A DNA stretch of 64,000 nt from positions 802,433,592-802,497,591 of the forward strand of contig CM062805.1 in NCBI GenBank assembly GCA_031772625.1. Reading direction: 5' to 3'. Both the position numbers and the translations under genes were made by a program. Numbering within the stretch: position 1 is the first letter of the stretch; every line of letters starts with the position of its first letter. Source of the DNA: Pinus tabuliformis. Its lineage: Eukaryota; Streptophyta; Pinopsida; Pinales; Pinaceae. Positions 22,416 to 34,275 of this stretch are shown here, one piece after another. The notes below the pieces were generated by a model that saw nothing but the letters and a program-made list of their open reading frames with translations, was not told the DNA's origin and made no database searches.

Positions 22416-23770
22416 TGTTGGCATTATGATACATATGTTGTACTTGATGGCAACCCACTCATCTCAGATAATAAATTATAGTGTAGAGAAAAGTTCACGC
22501 ACTTATATGCAGAGAAAAGTTTATTTCATGTAGAGAAAAGTTCACGCACTTTTATGCAGAGAAAAGTTTATTTCATGTAGAGAAACGTTCACGCACTTTT
22601 ATGCAGAGAAAAGTTTATTTCATGTAGAGAAAAGTTCACGCACTTTCATGCAAGGAAAAGCACGTATATGTTGGAGAACTTACCTTTGGTCCATGGTAGT
22701 TAGTCCTTGGTATTTGAACCTATGGTTTTGGACCATGGTACGCACTTTCATGCAAGGAAAAGCGCGTATATGTTGGAGAACTTACTTTTGGTCCATGGTA
22801 GTTAGTCCTCAGTTTTTGATCCTATGGTTTTGGCCCATGGTATTGCATCCAAAATTGTTGATCTCACGTACTTTCATGGTTGATTCATGGTATTAGTCCA
22901 ACAATTTTTTGATCCTATGGTTTTGGCCCGTGGTATTGTGAAAGGCCTAAGACTATAAAAGAGGAAGGAGATCATTTGGCAAAGCATCTTCCGAATTATC
23001 AAATATCTGATAAAGTGCTAGATCTGGAATATTGTGATTGGGTTTTGGTGCAGATATGGATCTGAATGAAGAAGGAACCTGAGCGTAAGGAGAAGGATAA
23101 GTTCTATTGATGGGTCAAAATCTTAAGGCTGGAATAGTGGTATCTCTATATGATTTTGATCTGTGATATGTGGCATACGCTTGATCTATAAATCTAATAA
23201 TCTGGGTCTGAATTATTGATGCATGTTTTATTTTACACATGTTATGATCTGGGTATGTATGATGTAACAACTGCAAAGTTATAAGGAAATATTTGCAGAT
23301 CTGTATGCGGGTTGGCTTTGGTGAAATCAGAGATTGATGATGCAAGTGTAGTTGATGGGTTTTTGATGTTCTTGGATCCAGTTTGAAAATTTATGAAAAG
23401 AGGTCCTTGAAGGAAAAGAAGTAGGGGGTTGTAGCTCCCTTCCAGGAGAGACTGGAAAATGAGAGAGAGTTGTAGCTCTCTGCAGGTTGCACCCTACGTA
23501 CTGGTAAAGGACTGCACCAGTACAAAACCATTGTAAAAGGAGTTTCTAATTTGAAAGAAGATAGAGACATATTGCAGCAGGTGGTTTTCACCCACATTGG
23601 GTTTCCACCTTACATCTTGTGTTCTTTGGTGTGACTATCTGTTTTCTTTGTTCATGCTCATTATTTTATGGTACTGACATGCAAAAATAATTCAAAGAAT
23701 AAATAAGGAAGATTTATTAAAAGAACTTGATAATACTGATTCACCCCCCCTCTCAGTATTATTTCCAACA
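22416..23770 (+). repeat. Sire-1 3' LTR
   Basis: 1355 bp with the same ends, tandem repeats and TATA box (22954-22960) as 1878-3232. Followed by the target duplication ACTGG (23771-23775). Confidence 0.95.
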
Positions 23771-24044
23771 ACTGGCCCCTTAGCTTTATCAGACTTGGGT
23801 AGAGGTTTGGGATTCTTTTCTGGCTTTTTCTACTTAGTCATGCACACAAATCAACTGCTAGGATCTACCCAAACAAAAAAGCAACAAATCTGTAGGAAAG
23901 CAGGCATGGGAGCAAGGCTATTACATACTCCACACACAAGTTCTTACCTTCCATTTTTAGAACCCAGTTCTTTCTTAATAGGTTCTTACACTACTCTGAA
24001 AAAGAAACAAATGGCTACACTCTTCCCTGGCAATGGGGCCAAAA
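23771..24044 (-). pseudogene. Start of the Athila-like gag and its primer site
   Basis: Minus-strand reading from about 23840 gives MTK, a TAG stop, then a lysine/proline-rich start (KKPEKNPKPLPKSDKAKGP) that continues into VTLGRSTFINKIL at 1877-1838 once Sire-1 is removed. The related copy at about 32010 begins MTRNRKIEKDQNPLPK, which supports this as the true gag start. At 24022-24043 the minus strand reads TTTTGGCCCCATTGCCAGGG, close to the Athila-type primer site (usually written TGGCGCCGTTGCCGGGGA). Confidence 0.7.
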
Positions 24045-25263
24045 TGTCGAGCTGTAAAAAGGGTCTCTTTCACCTCTAATTACCTCACATTAACTTGTCA
24101 ATCCATGAATGATTTGTTATCTCAAAGAGCGTACTCAGTTTGAGGCTGTCATTTGTCAGAGTAATGCTAGTAGTATAGTGCTCAAGAAAATACAAGAGTA
24201 AATAGATGCTTGAAAGAAAATCTACCTACAGCAAAATACCTTAAAGCCTAAATCATTCATTCAGAAAGCTAAACAATTTATCAGTCAAGGGTCTAGTAAC
24301 AATAACTCATCCATTTGGAAACTAATGTAACTAATCCAAGGAACAAATCATCAATCTGGGGACTAGACAACAAATGCCAATGCCCACTACAGTTTCAGAT
24401 CGTCTACACACCAAAGCAACAGTAACGCAAATAACAGGAAATGGAACAGCAACTAGAAAATGTAACAACAACTAAGTCTGATGAACAACACACCTTAATC
24501 TACAGGAACAAGTACAGTAATCATATCCTACAGAAATCAAATGTCAATCTTTACTCAAAGGGGAAATTGGACAGCAAATAGAAATGAAACAACAACCAAC
24601 TACCAATGAAATATAGAACAACGCTTAGAGCCAATTGTGAATATACAGTACCGAGATAAATAATACACACAGCATGCAAAGATATTAAGAAAAACAGTAA
24701 TCTGAGTCTAATACCACGAGTATTGATCCCGGTTAGAAAGGGTAATGATTGCAATTCATAATGGAACATCAATGTCAATTGAACAACAACCGTATGAAGT
24801 ATAAACCATAGACAAATACAGTAATACCAACTTAAGAAGATTACAGCTCGGTTATTTTGCAATTGAACAACAATAGCATTCAATGATGTTATATTAATGA
24901 CTTTAAAGGAACAACAATATGTTATAATATTAGAATGCACAATATGACTTTCCTGTTGTAGAGAATGATATATAAAATATAACAGAGTTGTGATATACGA
25001 TAACGAAACACACCATATTATCGATTAAAGCTGATAATACAAACCACACATGAACTGAAGATAATGATACAGGAGCAAGTGTTCCACTAGGGTCGGGCCC
25101 TTAGTCTCCAGGGATACACCGCTTGAAGTTATTCCAGAATCACAGATGGAACAACAACTAGATTTATATTAAAGCATTAAAACAGAGTTACAGTGGATCA
25201 CTTTTGAATGAGAGTCAATGATCAAAGTTTCAAATACAGAGCAAAGTTAAATGAAAATTAACA
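24045..25263 (-). repeat. Probable LTR of the Athila-like element
   Basis: Plus-strand ends TGTCGAGCTG (24045) and TTAACA (25263). The left end adjoins the primer site. The right end adjoins CCCCCCC (25266-25272), which on the minus strand is a polypurine tract directly before TGTTAATTTTC. AT-rich and rich in AACAACAA-type sequence; no gene. The right boundary is my best reading, since similarity to the second copy continues about 100 bases further. Confidence 0.5.
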
Positions 25264-25689
25264 ATCCCCCCCTGGACTAGCAGTGCTGCCCCTACTTATA
25301 ATAGCTGAAGTGGAGATATCAAGGATGCAAAAATAGTTAAAGCAGTGATCCCTTAGGATCAAAGGATCTTGAGGGATTCGCCAAGCTATTAATCCTCAGT
25401 TTTCCAATCATTTTTTTGCGCCAAGTTGATATCTTCTTTTCCTTTCCTTGGCTGAGATGTTTTAATTTAGATCATCTTGTTTGTATATGGTTCCTCGCCA
25501 AAGGGATAGCGGTTAGCTTGGCCCTGTCTTTTTCTTTGGAGCGGCAATCTTTAGTTTTTATCTTTTCGTGCATAAGAAATGGCAATTATTAGTGTTTTCG
25601 TGTTGCATATAAATCTTTATATATTTTTCATGATTTCCCATTATCTACCTAGTTCATGATGCAAAGATGTTACGAGTTCTAAAGAAAAT
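25264..25689. other. No gene seen; flank shared with the second Athila-like copy
   Basis: Contains the palindromic patch GATCCCTTAGGATC (25344-25357). It resembles GATCCTCAGGATC near 33032 beside the other LTR, so this is probably the internal 3' end of the same element family. Nothing coding is visible. Confidence 0.4.
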
Positions 25690-28600
25690 ATGGAAAAATA
25701 GTCAATGAAAACATTCCTTCTTCAATACTCCACATACACCAAGTTGACTCCCTCTAGACTGGCCCAAATATTTCAAACTTTCATTGTAGAAGAGAAGCAC
25801 ATTCCTAAAGATGCCCCTCCATATGTTTCTACCATTTTCTCTGAAAGGGGCAAGCATATTGTGACTATGATATCATGTGTTTTGGGTTGTACCACTGATG
25901 AATTTGTTGATGAGCTTATCCTGGCCTTCACGTCCATTTTCACCCCAGGAAAGCCTCCTGCTACTATATACAATTATGCCCAGTTGATAGCTGAAAGGAT
26001 GCATGAACAATTTACTAGAATTCATAATGAGAGGGTATTCAAGTAATCATCTGTACTTTACCATATGTTTTTGTATTATCAGTCAGACAGGTTCCCTTTC
26101 ACCCTCCAGAAGCTTGATACTAGAGGCCAGCCTAGGTCTGTAATATTTTGGACACCATTTTTCCACAAGTGTTCCTCACCATACACCTATAAAGATTTCA
26201 TTGACTCTATTGTCCATCCAGTCGTGAATTTGCTGACGAGAAGTACTCCACCTAGAATAAGCCAAGAGATCAAAAGAGTCCTCTAGTTGTCCAAGCAAAG
26301 TAAAGTGGGATATTGGTACCTTTACCAAAACCATACTGAAATATGAATCTATGGTTGCTAGCTAGCCCCATACAAGCTCCCCAAATACCTCCCCATGAGG
26401 TTATTTTCTCTAGAGTATTATAGGCAAATAATGAACACTGATGAAGTCAATTTTGTCTCAGCCAAGAAAAGAACTCAGTTCAAAGTCAAAAGTCAGTTAG
26501 GCCCTTTCATTTGCAATTCTAGAGAAGCAGGGTAGGAAGAAGATTTGATTTTGCAACAAATGAAGTTCCAAAACAGTTTCATGTGGAGATATGACCCTCA
26601 AGGGCGTATGACTAAACTTAGACAAAAGGTCAAATTGGGACCTTACATTCATCACCCCATAACAGAGATAGAAAGATATGTCAGTCAATCTGAGTGGTTG
26701 GAGAATAATCTCATAGATAGGGATAGTACAAAGGTAGATGTTTAAAATACCTTGTGTGATTTAGAAAGACAGCTTGATGAAAACTCATTCCTCCAGGTAC
26801 CATGGCAAGAAGAAACCATGAGTACCCCTACAGTTTTGTAGACTCCTTAGAATGAGAAAAAGAATCCCAAGAGGAATAGAGAGGGAGCCTCCACTTTAGG
26901 AATGGAGACATCCAATGTGCAGTAGGAAGCCAGTCAGAGCAAAAGGCCAAGGCTCAATACTCTTTCAGAATAGGAAGACACAGAAGGCTCAACATAATTA
27001 AATAATACTAATTTTGACATGAGCAGGGGCATAGCTCCATCTGGAGAAACACAAGAGCCATCTACCTCACACACTCAAATGTTAGAAAGATAACCCAATT
27101 TTGAAGTCTCCTCATCCAATAGGCCTGTTGATAAAAATAAGGATATTAAAGATAGTTTTAGAGAAATCAAAATGAGAAATGAGAAACTAAAGGAATCGTA
27201 TTATGCACAGTATCTTAAGCTTACACCTACAAATCAACAGGTTGATCTCAACTTTTGACATCAAGGACAGAAATATGTAAATGTCCTTCGAAAAACCAAC
27301 TATACAAAAACCAAGGACATTAGCATATCATAGAGAGATTTATTTTTAGGTATTGGCAAGGGATATTCATCCCATTGACCAAATTGAGTTTCAAAAATAG
27401 GCTGGAGAAATGATTTACTCCACCCTTATTGGAAAGGCCATAGCTGCCCATTAATTGCAGAATTCATTGAACAATATCTTAGCACGATATCAGTTAGAGA
27501 AGGCCTCCTCACAGGCCAAAGACACCAGAATCAAGTCTTTGGAAGACTTAGTGATTGAATTGGGACATGATCCCAAATACATCAAAGCCACTGAATAATT
27601 GATCAAGAAAAAGAATGATTACATTGCAACACTCAAAAAGAAATTGAAAATACCTCAACTGTAGCATCCCTAGACACAGCAAGTCTTGGAAAGCCAAACC
27701 AGACATGAAGAATTCATGGAATTAGTCCTAAAATTAGATGATCAGTTAGGGGAGACAAAGAAGGAATTGGACAATTTAATCCAATTGAAGAAAAGTGATC
27801 TTGGCACTAAATCAGTGAATTTCATCCCAACAGTCTCAACAGTTGTTCCTTCTACATTGAAAGCCTCATTGGTTCCCACAGCTCCTATGGAAACAACACA
27901 ACTAGTTTCCACAAAGTCTACATCAGTAGCAGGTACATTAGGTGAAGAAGCAGCAAAGTTTGTTAGAGCTATGGAAGAGATGCCTATATAGGCAACAGAG
28001 ATGAATACGCTCAAAGAAAAGGTGACAAGCTTGGAAACTAATTACAAGCTTGCCAAAATCATGCACAAAGAAGAAGTGCAGAAAGCTTTCAGAATGAATG
28101 AGAGATTAAAGGCCATGGAGAAGGACCTAACACTGAAAGAACTCCTTGGGCAGGCTAAGGAACTATTATGGGCCAATATCATTGACTCTTTCAATCATAT
28201 TTGGCCATCTATTCAGGTACTTTTTGAATAGATAGATTTAATAAAGGTGGCTACAGAGGCCATCCAAAGAGTAAAAGAAGAATTAGGAGAAATTCCTAAA
28301 TATGCTACCAGAATTATCCAGTTCCTTAACAGTAAAAATAAGTATGAGCTTCAGGAATTGGAAATAGAGGACAAAACAAAAACAATTTTGGAGGTGAGAA
28401 AGGTACTCTCCAAAAGAAACTTAATGTTAAACTTTAAGGACAAGTGTCAGAATATCCAGGTAGTCGTTGATAGATTTATGGCTAAGTTTCAAATTTTGAG
28501 AGATAAAGGTTTACCAGTCCCTTGGCAATAAATGACAATCTCATGACACAATAGGATTATAACAACAAAATTAGAGAGCTAGCAAAAGAACAGGTTAATA

Positions 28601-28806
28601 CATCATCAATCATGGCATTTCCAACAGGCAAAGTACTTTATCAAACATTTGAAAACTTGTTTTACCTCCAGCATGAGGTAAAACACTTGTTTATCAATAA
28701 GCCTACTTTTTCCAAGTACACTGAGGAAGATGAAATATATAGAAGGATGTTAAAGATCAAATTACCTAATGCTGAAACATGGGAGAAATTGACTAATTTA
28801 CTGTGA
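25690..28806 (+). pseudogene. Long decayed reading frame of unknown function with coiled-coil C-terminus
   Basis: From ATG at 25690 one frame can be followed to about 27330 and a second to 28531 (one frameshift), then further fragments to 28806: about 1000 codons in all. Many in-frame stops interrupt it, most of them TAG. Several fit a former CAG glutamine codon, for example before EASQ and before ATEMN. The N-terminal third looks globular (QIFQTFIVEEKHIP, FPFTLQKLDTRGQP, FMWRYDPQGRMTK). A basic SKRPRLNTLS patch follows. The rest is charged and heptad-like (KIKSLEDLVIELG, MNTLKEKVTSLETNYK). I recognise no catalytic motif and cannot name the family. It stands just before an LTR-like tract. It could be the extra 3' reading frame of a large Ty3 element. 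Confidence 0.6.
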
Positions 28807-29880
28807 GAAATGTGTAGTAAAAGGGTTAATGTGTAGTAAAAGTAAAACAACCAGGTAAAAATATGAAGACAGATCAACAGAGTTAAAGTGTATCAATTTC
28901 AAAGTGTATCATATGAATTCCAAAAGTAAATGAAGATTCCAGTGTGAAAGACCAAACAACAAAGCAGCATAAAGGGCTAAAATCAAAACATAAAAGCTAG
29001 CATTATCAAAATAAAAGGGACAACATGAAGCAATTCAATAGATGTCTCTATCTTCTTCCAAGAAGATATTTTATTTTCCTAGATTAAATTTCAAATTAGT
29101 GTGAGATATTTTGTAATAATTTTTTGTATAAATACTTCAAAATTCGAAGTATGTAGGGTGGAATCTATTAGACATTTATATAGACTTTTTGATCAAGAAG
29201 AACCAGAAGGTTATTGTATTAGTTGATGAGCCAACATGTTGGATTGATTAATAAATTTCAGACTGTTCCAAGGATTCATGTGTTGAGTGAATATTAGACA
29301 AGTATTTCCATGTGTCTTTGTCAATTTCTCAAAGTTATTCACAATCTTATATGTATTTCAATCTAAATGTTATAACTATAAATATATTTCAGAACTTGTT
29401 TAAATCACACTCTGTTTTAATAGTTAAGAATTTGAATGTTTTCTTTTGATATTTAAATTAAAGAATTATAAATTTCCCTTTAGTTTAAATTGATTTCATA
29501 AATAATCTAGATTAAAGGATTCTTAACTTCCCTTTGATTTTGATTACCCCTGCCTTTCCTCATTCATTATCCAGGTCTGAGAACCCTTAACTTCTCTCTT
29601 ACCTCTATTGAAACCCTTTCACCCCTCTGTCTCAAAAATTTGAAATACACTTTGTTATATTGCCCTTGGAACACTGCCTTTAGTGAGTTTATCCAGCCTC
29701 GCTTCCTTATCAGTTGACTCCATAGCCCAATGGTCCGAAAGACATCAATTTATCCATCTGTTTATGAGATCTCACCACCCAATTTCAAACAAAATCAAAA
29801 CCCTTTGAACAATCATAGCTAGCCTAAAACATTTTAACTAAAACAATGTTAAATCTCAAAGAGAGATCCCTCTCTAAGCA
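28807..29880 (+). other. AT-rich LTR-like tract, no gene
   Basis: Contains TTTTGTATAAATACTTC (a TATA-like box near 29130) followed by sequence resembling a transcript leader and polyadenylation region (AATAAA near 29250). The composition is like the LTR that ends at 61461. Ends are not resolved; it is truncated against the minus-strand gag at about 29.9 kb. Confidence 0.35.
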
Positions 29881-32160
29881 TGAGGAAGGCTACGTCCTAA
29901 TCTCCAAAAGTGGATAGTGGTTACCTTTGGTTTTTCCTTTTTCTTACTTCAAAGGAATTATTAGAGATATAACAGACGGTATATGTACAGGTGGGGTTTC
30001 CAATTCAATAGATGGTTGGTCTCTATTTTCCCCAAGGGTAATGATACATCCCGACCTCAATCTAAGTTCATTACATTCTTTTTTTTCAATCTCATAGTCC
30101 ATGCTTTCGACAATTTGCACCAGTTGAATAGGTTTTTTATTGGGATTCAGATTTAGTTGATATGGCAATTGAGGATGCAGAAGATGCTAAGGATTTTGCT
30201 GTAATGGATATGGGGCTGATAATGTAGGTTGAGGTTGAGGACCTGTTCTAATAGGTGTATTGGATATCCACAAAGGTCGTTGCCAATTCGGAGACCAGTT
30301 TGGGTTTTGAGGAGTAGACGTAGGCCACTAGGATTGGTAGGGATTACCTTTCCAAACAAAAGTAAAAGTAGAATTTGGCCATCCATTACCCAGAAAGGAC
30401 TGAGTTTGCCAAGGTGTCATAGGGAATGGCTAGGATTTCCAATTCGAGTGAGGTGACTAGCCTTGCCATGCCGATCTAGGGTTTTGTTTTTGATTGAATG
30501 GTGAAGAAGAAAAGAATTGGGTTGTGTCTTGTGACATACCTATAGGTTTGGCCTGCCACTGGTGACATTGGTTCATTAAATATATTGGCTATGTCTCTTC
30601 TTCTACTTCCTTGAAAACTGATTTTATCCCTGGAAGTGACGAACATTGTTCATTGACATGGTCCTTAGTGCAAATAGCGCATGTTTGAACCATGTCTAAT
30701 GGACACTCTCATTGGTTGTGCTTCTTTCAGCAGCGTGGGCAAAAAACGGCCAAGTTTTGTTTTGGTAAGGCTTATTTCTGTTTAGCCTTTAGGATGTTCA
30801 ACTACATTGTGAGGGTGCCCAGAATGTTTGTCTTGAAATATTCCAGGAGGTTATTGATTTCTATTTGTGTTATGCCTCCACTATGTCATTTGCTTCCTCT
30901 AGTCATAGGATCTCGAATTCCCACTCCCATGCATGTGATTCCTCACGAAAACTTGATACACACGTGAACAATTTCATCATAATATTCTTGAGAAATATCT
31001 CCTTTCCCCATTAAATTTAGAGTTTCTATTCATTCTTCTTTCATTCCCTTAATTAAGATAGATCTTAGGACTTCTTTTGGTAAGGTGGTGTGAGGAGATC
31101 TTTGCAAATTATAGTGAAATTTTTCAACATATTCTTCTAGAGTTTCATTATCCTTTTTAGCCATCTTAAATATTCCATCTTTTAACTCCCTAGTCTTGTA
31201 AAAGTCCTAGTATCTTTTGAGGAAGGAAGTTTTCATTTCATCCCAAGAGTTAATAGTACATCTGCCCAGCCACATGAACCATCTTAAGTTTGCTCCTTTC
31301 AGAGTAGAAGGGAACAATTTTAGTTTTTGAGGGTAGGTGGTATAGTCATATCCTCTTTAGAGGACATCAAACTCAAATAGGAAGGCACCAGGATCCTTCG
31401 TGATCATCCCATGAAAAGTTGGGATGCTCTGCAAGGGATTAGCTTTCATAAGGGAATTGGCCACTTGGTTAAATATGGGGTATTCCAATGTCGAGGTTTC
31501 ACCTTGAGGTGGCTGATTTTCCATTTGGTCGAAAATGTGCCAATATCCTTCAGGAATTTCAGGGGGTGCTATTTGAGTAAGCATAGGATTAGAAATCCGA
31601 TTTGGTTTTATAGCACTACCTAGATCTAGGATTATAGGAGATGCTTGTTCAGACGGCTGAGGTCTTGCCTTAGCAGTTCCACTCGTTTCTCCCCTCTTCT
31701 TATATTAAGTTACACGATTTTCCCGCTTGTAGAGGATAAGAATGTAAATCTTTTGTAACTCCAAAGCTTTGCTCAAGTCCTCCAATCCAGCTATGAATCG
31801 CAGCATAGGTTGCAGATGATGAGCCTACTGCCTGGGGGATTACAGTAGGGCTTCTTCCAGTGACAATCCAGAATCCTATGGATGCCTGACACTGCTTTTC
31901 TTATGATTTTTCTATGAAATATGTTCTCCCAAGGTTCACCGATCCCTTGGGTTTTGTGGATTTAGGCAAGGGGTTCTGGTCTTTTTCTATCTTTCTATTC
32001 CTAGTCATTCATAAAAAAAATTATTTCTATTTAACATCTATGCTTTTGCTGAAAACCAGGCTGATGAGAAAGAACTTTACTTGTTGGTCAAACAGGTTCT
32101 TACCTCTCGTTTTTAAAACCCAATTCTCTTACAGCAAGATAAAATGAAATCACTTTGAAA
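29881..32160 (-). pseudogene. Second Athila-like gag copy, decayed
   Basis: Minus-strand relative of the gag at 135-1877. From about 32010: MTRNRKIEKDQNPLPK, then IPEGYWHIFDQM (31540), FLFEFDVL, the gag core with LKLFPSTLKGA (about 31300), TLEEYVEKFHYNLQ (about 31130), and zinc-binding FCPRC and TCAICTKDH (about 30740-30670). It ends with ECNELRLRSG (about 30080-30050), a motif typical of the stretch between gag and protease in plant Ty3 elements. In-frame stops are frequent and often replace tryptophan, glutamine or arginine. The gene is truncated near 29.9 kb, before any protease. Confidence 0.75.
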
Positions 32161-32186
32161 CACTCTCCCCATCAATGGCACCAAAA
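32161..32186 (-). other. Degraded Athila-type primer binding site
   Basis: The minus strand reads ATTTTGGTGCCATTGATGGGG immediately after the LTR end CCCCAACA. It differs from the Athila consensus mainly by changes expected from cytosine deamination. Confidence 0.65.
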
Positions 32187-32980
32187 TGTTGGGGCACTAA
32201 GACATCCTATTACAAATAATCTCAATACCTACATTCATTATCAACCCAGGGCAAGTCTTTTTATTTCAAGAGTGTCAGCACTATATATGCAATGAATTTA
32301 CAGGTCAACCAATGTTGGAATCATTTCAATCGCTAATGACTATCTCTTTAAATTCAATCTAAGCAATTTTGAAAGGAATTCATAACACACTTTGCAATTA
32401 TACTTAATCTATTCTGAAAGAAAATGAATATGAATACAAATAGAAAGAATCACACCGGGAAATCTTAATTGGAATTGAAACTAACTTATTGAACATGAAA
32501 TAGGGCTATGATAATTGAACAACAAATGATAATATAAGAATCTCACAGAAAGAGCATTACTTATAATGAACAACAATCTGAAATGAACATAACCAATTCG
32601 AGAAAGAGCATCATGCATATAAAAAAACCATTTCAATAAAGAGAATCAAGCATATATAATCACACGGCTAAGTCTTGAATCTTGAATAAACAACAAATAT
32701 AAATCAGAATCATCAATCCTCATGGTAATCAGAATATTAACAATAACAAACAATGAAGAATAAATAGAAATGATTATAACACATGTGAAGTAGTAGATCT
32801 TCTCTTGACTAGGCCCAAAGTCGCCAAAAGTCACCGCTATTAGATACTTAGAACATGATTATGAATTAAACGCAATGTTTTTCATTAAAATAAGTAACAA
32901 AGTTACAACATCACCAAGATGAAAGTACTATATGTCCAAAATAATAGCTACAATCTGTGAATTTGTAAACTAGATGTTCA
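32187..32980 (-). repeat. Probable LTR of the second Athila-like copy
   Basis: Plus-strand start TGTTGGGGCACTAAG next to the primer site; the end is placed at GATGTTCA (32980), before TTTTCCTTTC, a weak polypurine tract on the minus strand. AT-rich, no gene. The right end is uncertain. Confidence 0.4.
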
Positions 32981-33554
32981 ATTTTCCTTTCGTCCTTATA
33001 TAAAATTTAGAAAATTAAATACATAAAAGTAGATCCTCAGGATCAGGGGATCCTAAGGATTTCACAATACTCGATTTGATTTGATCATAAAATAACTTTG
33101 GTATGTCTGGTCTTCAATTGTCCTCCTTGCCCCAGACATTGTCTTTTTCCTTTACTGGTTGTTATTGTTCTGTCGATTGAACAACCATCATCCAATCCAC
33201 GTCTCTACACATAAAGATAGTAAATTTTATTTTTCTACGCTAAAATTTATCTAATGTGCTACTAATCGCTTTTACCCAAATTAAGTTGTTGTTTCCTCTA
33301 TTTTGATCCATAAAATGATGATAAAAATATGAATAAAAATGCTAAATTAGGCTGTTGATGAGGAGAAAGTATACCTTTTTCTTGTCCCAAAACCCTGAAG
33401 CAGGCTCTATCTAAAAAAGTATTATGCCTAGTACTGCACTAGGCATGTGCTTTATAATTTTATGTATTTATAAGTTTTGCTTCTTTTTTATGTGAGTAGA
33501 CATTTTTTGGTATTTTTTGAAGTATTTGTCTCAAACATATTTCTCATTGTACAG
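32981..33554. other. No gene seen
   Basis: AT-rich spacer. It contains GATCCTCAGGATC near 33032 and a perfect 9-bp hairpin ATGCCTAGT / ACTAGGCAT (33424-33446, 5-nt loop). Neither has an obvious role. Confidence 0.4.
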
Positions 33555-33982
33555 ATGTCTTCATTACCCTTAGCATAAATAGGATACGTGGATGGTGCCA
33601 GTCGTCACACACGACACATTGCATCAACTGCTTGGGTCATTTACACACTTGAGTCAGAACTGGTTTGTTCTGGGGAGCCTTTCTTGGTACTGCCACCAAA
33701 AATATTATGGAGTACATGCCTGTAATTTCACTTCTCACTGAAGCGTCATCTCTGGACATCTCCAATCCGGTGGTCAGGTTAGACTCTCAGCATGTTGTTA
33801 TGCGATTGAAAAATCCTTATCACATTCATAATCCAATCTTGTTATGTCATTATTTAAGGGTATGACTCTTAGAACATCAATTTGAGTTTATTGCATATGA
33901 ACACATTCCTCAAGAATTTAATACAGTTGTTGATTCGTTGGCAAACTATGTGTTAGATTGGCATATGTGTCATTTATTATAG
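33555..33982 (+). pseudogene. RNase H domain fragment of a Ty3-type element
   Basis: From ATG 33555 the frame reads MSSLPLA, stop, IGYVDGASR, and later AWVIYT. A one-base loss in the G-run near 33671-33674 moves the frame to GAFLGTATKNIMEYMPVISLL, VVRLDSQHVVMRL and, after a TGA in place of arginine, FEFIAYEHIPQEFNTVVDSLAN. The four acidic positions of an RNase H fold (VDG, MEY, LDS, VDS) are all present. The style matches the extra RNase H carried by plant Tat-type elements. No reverse transcriptase or integrase adjoins it, so it is an isolated relic. Confidence 0.75.
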
Positions 33983-34059
33983 ATACATGTATGAAAGTAA
34001 ATATTTGCATAGTTAAAAATTTACAATAAACACTTAAAAAGCATTTACATCATAAAATA

Positions 34060-34216
<157 letters not shown>

Positions 34217-34275
34217 ATCCAGTCTTTTACATGATAAAATTTCCCAAAATTTGGTTGTTGTTAAGTACAAAATGG

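Larger units (their letters stand above)
1878..23770 (+). mobile_element. Sire-1: full-length but decayed Ty1/copia Sirevirus, split by a nested element
   Basis: Complete LTR retrotransposon bounded by two 1355-bp LTRs and the 5-bp target duplication ACTGG (1873-1877 and 23771-23775). Domain order is LTR, PBS, gag, protease, integrase, reverse transcriptase, RNase H, multiple polypurine tracts, LTR, which is Ty1/copia order. The long coiled-coil gag and repeated AGGGGGAG tracts point to the Sirevirus lineage. Without the nested insertion (3692-17616 plus one CTATT) it is about 8.0 kb. It cannot encode working proteins: gag and pol carry several stops and at least one frameshift. By eye the LTRs differ at about 30 of 1355 positions. 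It landed in a minus-strand Ty3 gag gene. Confidence 0.95.

Noticed and set aside
33424-33446. Perfect 9-bp hairpin as a terminator
   Set aside because: No gene ends there and plant polymerase II genes do not use such terminators.
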